Shown here in pieces: positions 62,609 to 64,000 of a stretch of 64,000 nt of DNA; position 1 is the stretch's first letter; every line of letters starts with the position of its first letter. Under the pieces are notes generated by a model that made no database searches, had not been told where the DNA came from, and was given only the letters and a program-made list of their open reading frames with translations. A program made the translations under genes and the position numbers. The stretch lies in assembly GCA_903862885.1 (NCBI GenBank), contig CAIOZU010000018.1, forward strand, positions 62,001-126,000. Direction: 5' to 3'. This DNA comes from an uncultured Pseudomonadota bacterium. Lineage in GTDB: Bacteria > Pseudomonadota > Gammaproteobacteria > Steroidobacterales > Steroidobacteraceae.

Positions 62609-63295
62609 ATGATTAAGCAAAAACAGAGTCGCTCCGCGCATCATGGCCATCAGGGCTTTCGCCACTGGCCGGCCGGCGGACTGATCGCCTGCGCGCTCTG
62701 GCTCACCCTCGGGGTAACCGAGGCGTCGCCCACCTCGCCACCCGCTAACAACGATCCGACGGCGTTCAGTTACAAGACGCTGCCGATCGATGGAAGCGTG
62801 GACTTTGTGATCACCCGAAACAGCCCTTCATTTGAGTTCCATTCCGGACAAAGCCCTTATCAAGCGTTCCGCTTACCGGATGCGCCAGGCCGATATTTGA
62901 TCGATGTGGTGAGCTTCCTTGATCACCCGGATGCGCCAGAACAGGCGCGTGTGTTTTATCCGATCGTTGCGCTTCTGACCGACGACTTTTTGGTATCGCG
63001 CACTACAGACTTTAGTGCACTACGATTTGATCTGCCGGTTTTCGAACACACCACTCAACCTGCTTATCGATTAACTGTGGGTATCGATCCGATCGCTCTT
63101 CACGAACGTTATCTGGTGGTCTTTACCGCCCGTGCGATTCTCGAGAAACGGTCGCTGCCAATCATCAGTGATCCAGCAAATGCGACAGAGGGCGCCCACG
63201 ATGTGCTGTTGGGGGCAAGTCCCACCGGCAGACTACAGATCATGGTGCGACCCGCTGAACTACCGATTAGCTCCGGCACCGATCCGTCACGCTGA
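62609..63295 (+). CDS. MalM-like periplasmic protein
   Basis: 228 residues. The N-terminus has a probable signal (WPAGGLIACALWLTLGVTEAS). TLPIDGSVDFVITRNSPSFEF, YQAFRLP, FYPIVALLTDDF, LTVGIDPIALHERYLVVFTA and ASPTGRLQIMVRP match the MalM (maltose operon periplasmic) domain order. No maltose genes are near, so the role is unknown. The charged N-region (MIKQKQSRSAHHGHQGFRH) is long for a signal peptide. Confidence 0.6.
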   Translation: MIKQKQSRSAHHGHQGFRHWPAGGLIACALWLTLGVTEASPTSPPANNDPTAFSYKTLPIDGSVDFVITRNSPSFEFHSGQSPYQAFRLPDAPGRYLIDVVSFLDHPDAPEQARVFYPIVALLTDDFLVSRTTDFSALRFDLPVFEHTTQPAYRLTVGIDPIALHERYLVVFTARAILEKRSLPIISDPANATEGAHDVLLGASPTGRLQIMVRPAELPISSGTDPSR

Positions 63296-63323
63296 TCACA
63301 CAGACCGAGTGGCTGTTTGTTCT

Positions 63324-64000
63324 TTAGGAGCGACCGCCCGCTGAACGCAATTTAATCACCCGTGCCCGCTGACCCGATAACCGCCACCACACTTCATAGA
63401 TCAAAAAAAGCGCCAGTGACAGCAACAACGGCAGCACTTCAAGCAATAGCCGATAAGCAATCACTCGCCCGAGCAATGCGGCGGGTGCAATGTGCGGCAT
63501 CAGAAGCAAAATCATCGATTCAAACACGCCGATTCCGGCAGGCACACTGCTCGCCAAGGCAGTGAGAATACACATCACATAGATGCCTAAGAACACCACG
63601 AACGGCATATTGATGCCACTGGGTAGTAACACGTAGAGCACGCCGGCTGCACTACACACTTCGGCGATGCCAACGCAGTACTGCATGGTGGTCAGTTGCG
63701 GCGAAGGCAAGGTGAGCATAAAGCGCCCCAGTGACAGGGGGCCACGCCGCACAGCAATGAGCGTCAGGTAGGCCAAATGCAGGGCGAGCAGTGCGATGCC
63801 CGTACCGCGAGCCAGTGGCTCGGAAATATGCAAAATGGCAGCAGCAGCGGCACTTTGCAGTACTAAGGAAAGACCGAGTAGCAACCCTAAAGCAGCGGGA
63901 TATGGAATTGACGCCAACAAGACCATCTTGCCAATATCCAGCGGCCTAACCCCCACCGCTGAATATAGGCGGTAGCGGATCGCCCCACCCGATACCGCAC
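63324..64000 (-). CDS. YbhN/LPG-synthase-type membrane protein, N-terminus cut by window edge
   Basis: The frame stays open to base 64000 and runs on past the edge: codons before the first GTG read AVSGGAIRYRLYSAVGVRP, the GG-AVRYRLYS-G motif of the UPF0104/YbhN and MprF N-terminal domain. At least six membrane segments follow, including CILTALASSVPAGIGVFESMILLLM, the family's S-xPGGxGxFE-like motif. It may be a lipid flippase or lysylphosphatidylglycerol synthase relative. Confidence 0.82.
   Translation of the reverse strand, partial: AVSGGAIRYRLYSAVGVRPLDIGKMVLLASIPYPAALGLLLGLSLVLQSAAAAAILHISEPLARGTGIALLALHLAYLTLIAVRRGPLSLGRFMLTLPSPQLTTMQYCVGIAEVCSAAGVLYVLLPSGINMPFVVFLGIYVMCILTALASSVPAGIGVFESMILLLMPHIAPAALLGRVIAYRLLLEVLPLLLSLALFLIYEVWWRLSGQRARVIKLRSAGGRS

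Overview
The window is a gene-dense, GC-rich chromosomal segment of a Gammaproteobacterium. The assignment rests on gene order: dapF-DUF484-xerC, ubiE-ubiJ-ubiB, ubiK divergent from a P-II gene, a lone OxyR with cysteines at 199 and 208, a CysB regulator, ExeA/ExeB secretion accessory proteins, and a serine O-succinyltransferase-like MetX next to cysteine synthase. The last feature, and a cytochrome c4-like gene end followed by dsbA, point toward the Xanthomonadales/Nevskiales/Steroidobacterales side of the class; this is inference. I see no rRNA, CRISPR array, insertion sequence, phage or classical defence island. One tRNA (Arg-CCG) is present.

Layout. 0-7 kb: end of a cytochrome c gene and a lipoprotein-type DsbA on the plus strand. 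They face a minus-strand block: ECF sigma factor, membrane anti-sigma factor, small lipoprotein, a 991-residue secreted HExxH peptidase/beta-propeller/barrel protein, and a PrsW-type intramembrane protease. 7-16 kb: a DUF917 protein with an apparent twin-arginine signal, tRNA-Arg, cytochrome c5, ubiK, a P-II gene behind a sigma-54 promoter, DUF4124, a beta-hydroxyacid dehydrogenase, hemC-hemD, a 2Fe-2S flavin reductase and an SDR protein. 16-26 kb: rimO, dapF-DUF484-xerC, DUF971, a YkgJ-type protein, divergent cysK/serine acyltransferase, ubiE-ubiJ-ubiB.

26-33 kb: a complete minus-strand tryptophan operon (trpE-G-D-C-F-B-A) with overlapping or nearly touching genes. In front of trpE is a 30-codon leader peptide gene with Trp-Trp and a third Trp codon, followed by a textbook terminator. 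The leader can also form a competing antiterminator, so the operon looks controlled by ribosome-mediated attenuation. 33-42 kb: an LpxL-like acyltransferase lacking the usual acidic catalytic residue, an ABC exporter, cysB, a TlpA-like lipoprotein, yajQ, DoxX, a 2-hydroxyacid dehydrogenase, DUF2127 and an EamA permease. 42-53 kb: NUDIX/oxyR, a second copy of the small lipoprotein, an M1 aminopeptidase divergent from a prolyl oligopeptidase, dinB, exeA-exeB and a DNA glycosylase. 53-64 kb: quinone oxidoreductase, lipocalin, acetyltransferases, DUF502, an unexplained 388-bp gap with possible RNA structure, a molybdenum hydroxylase pair (iorA-iorB), GST, oligopeptidase B, a MalM-like protein and a truncated YbhN-type membrane protein.

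The observations I rate highest are the sigma/anti-sigma/lipoprotein/peptidase/PrsW block at 1-7 kb as a possible envelope-signalling module, the new trpL attenuator (possibly leaderless), the pair of paralogous 90-residue lipoproteins 38 kb apart, the catalytically altered LpxL homologue coupled to an exporter, and the structured gap ahead of iorA.
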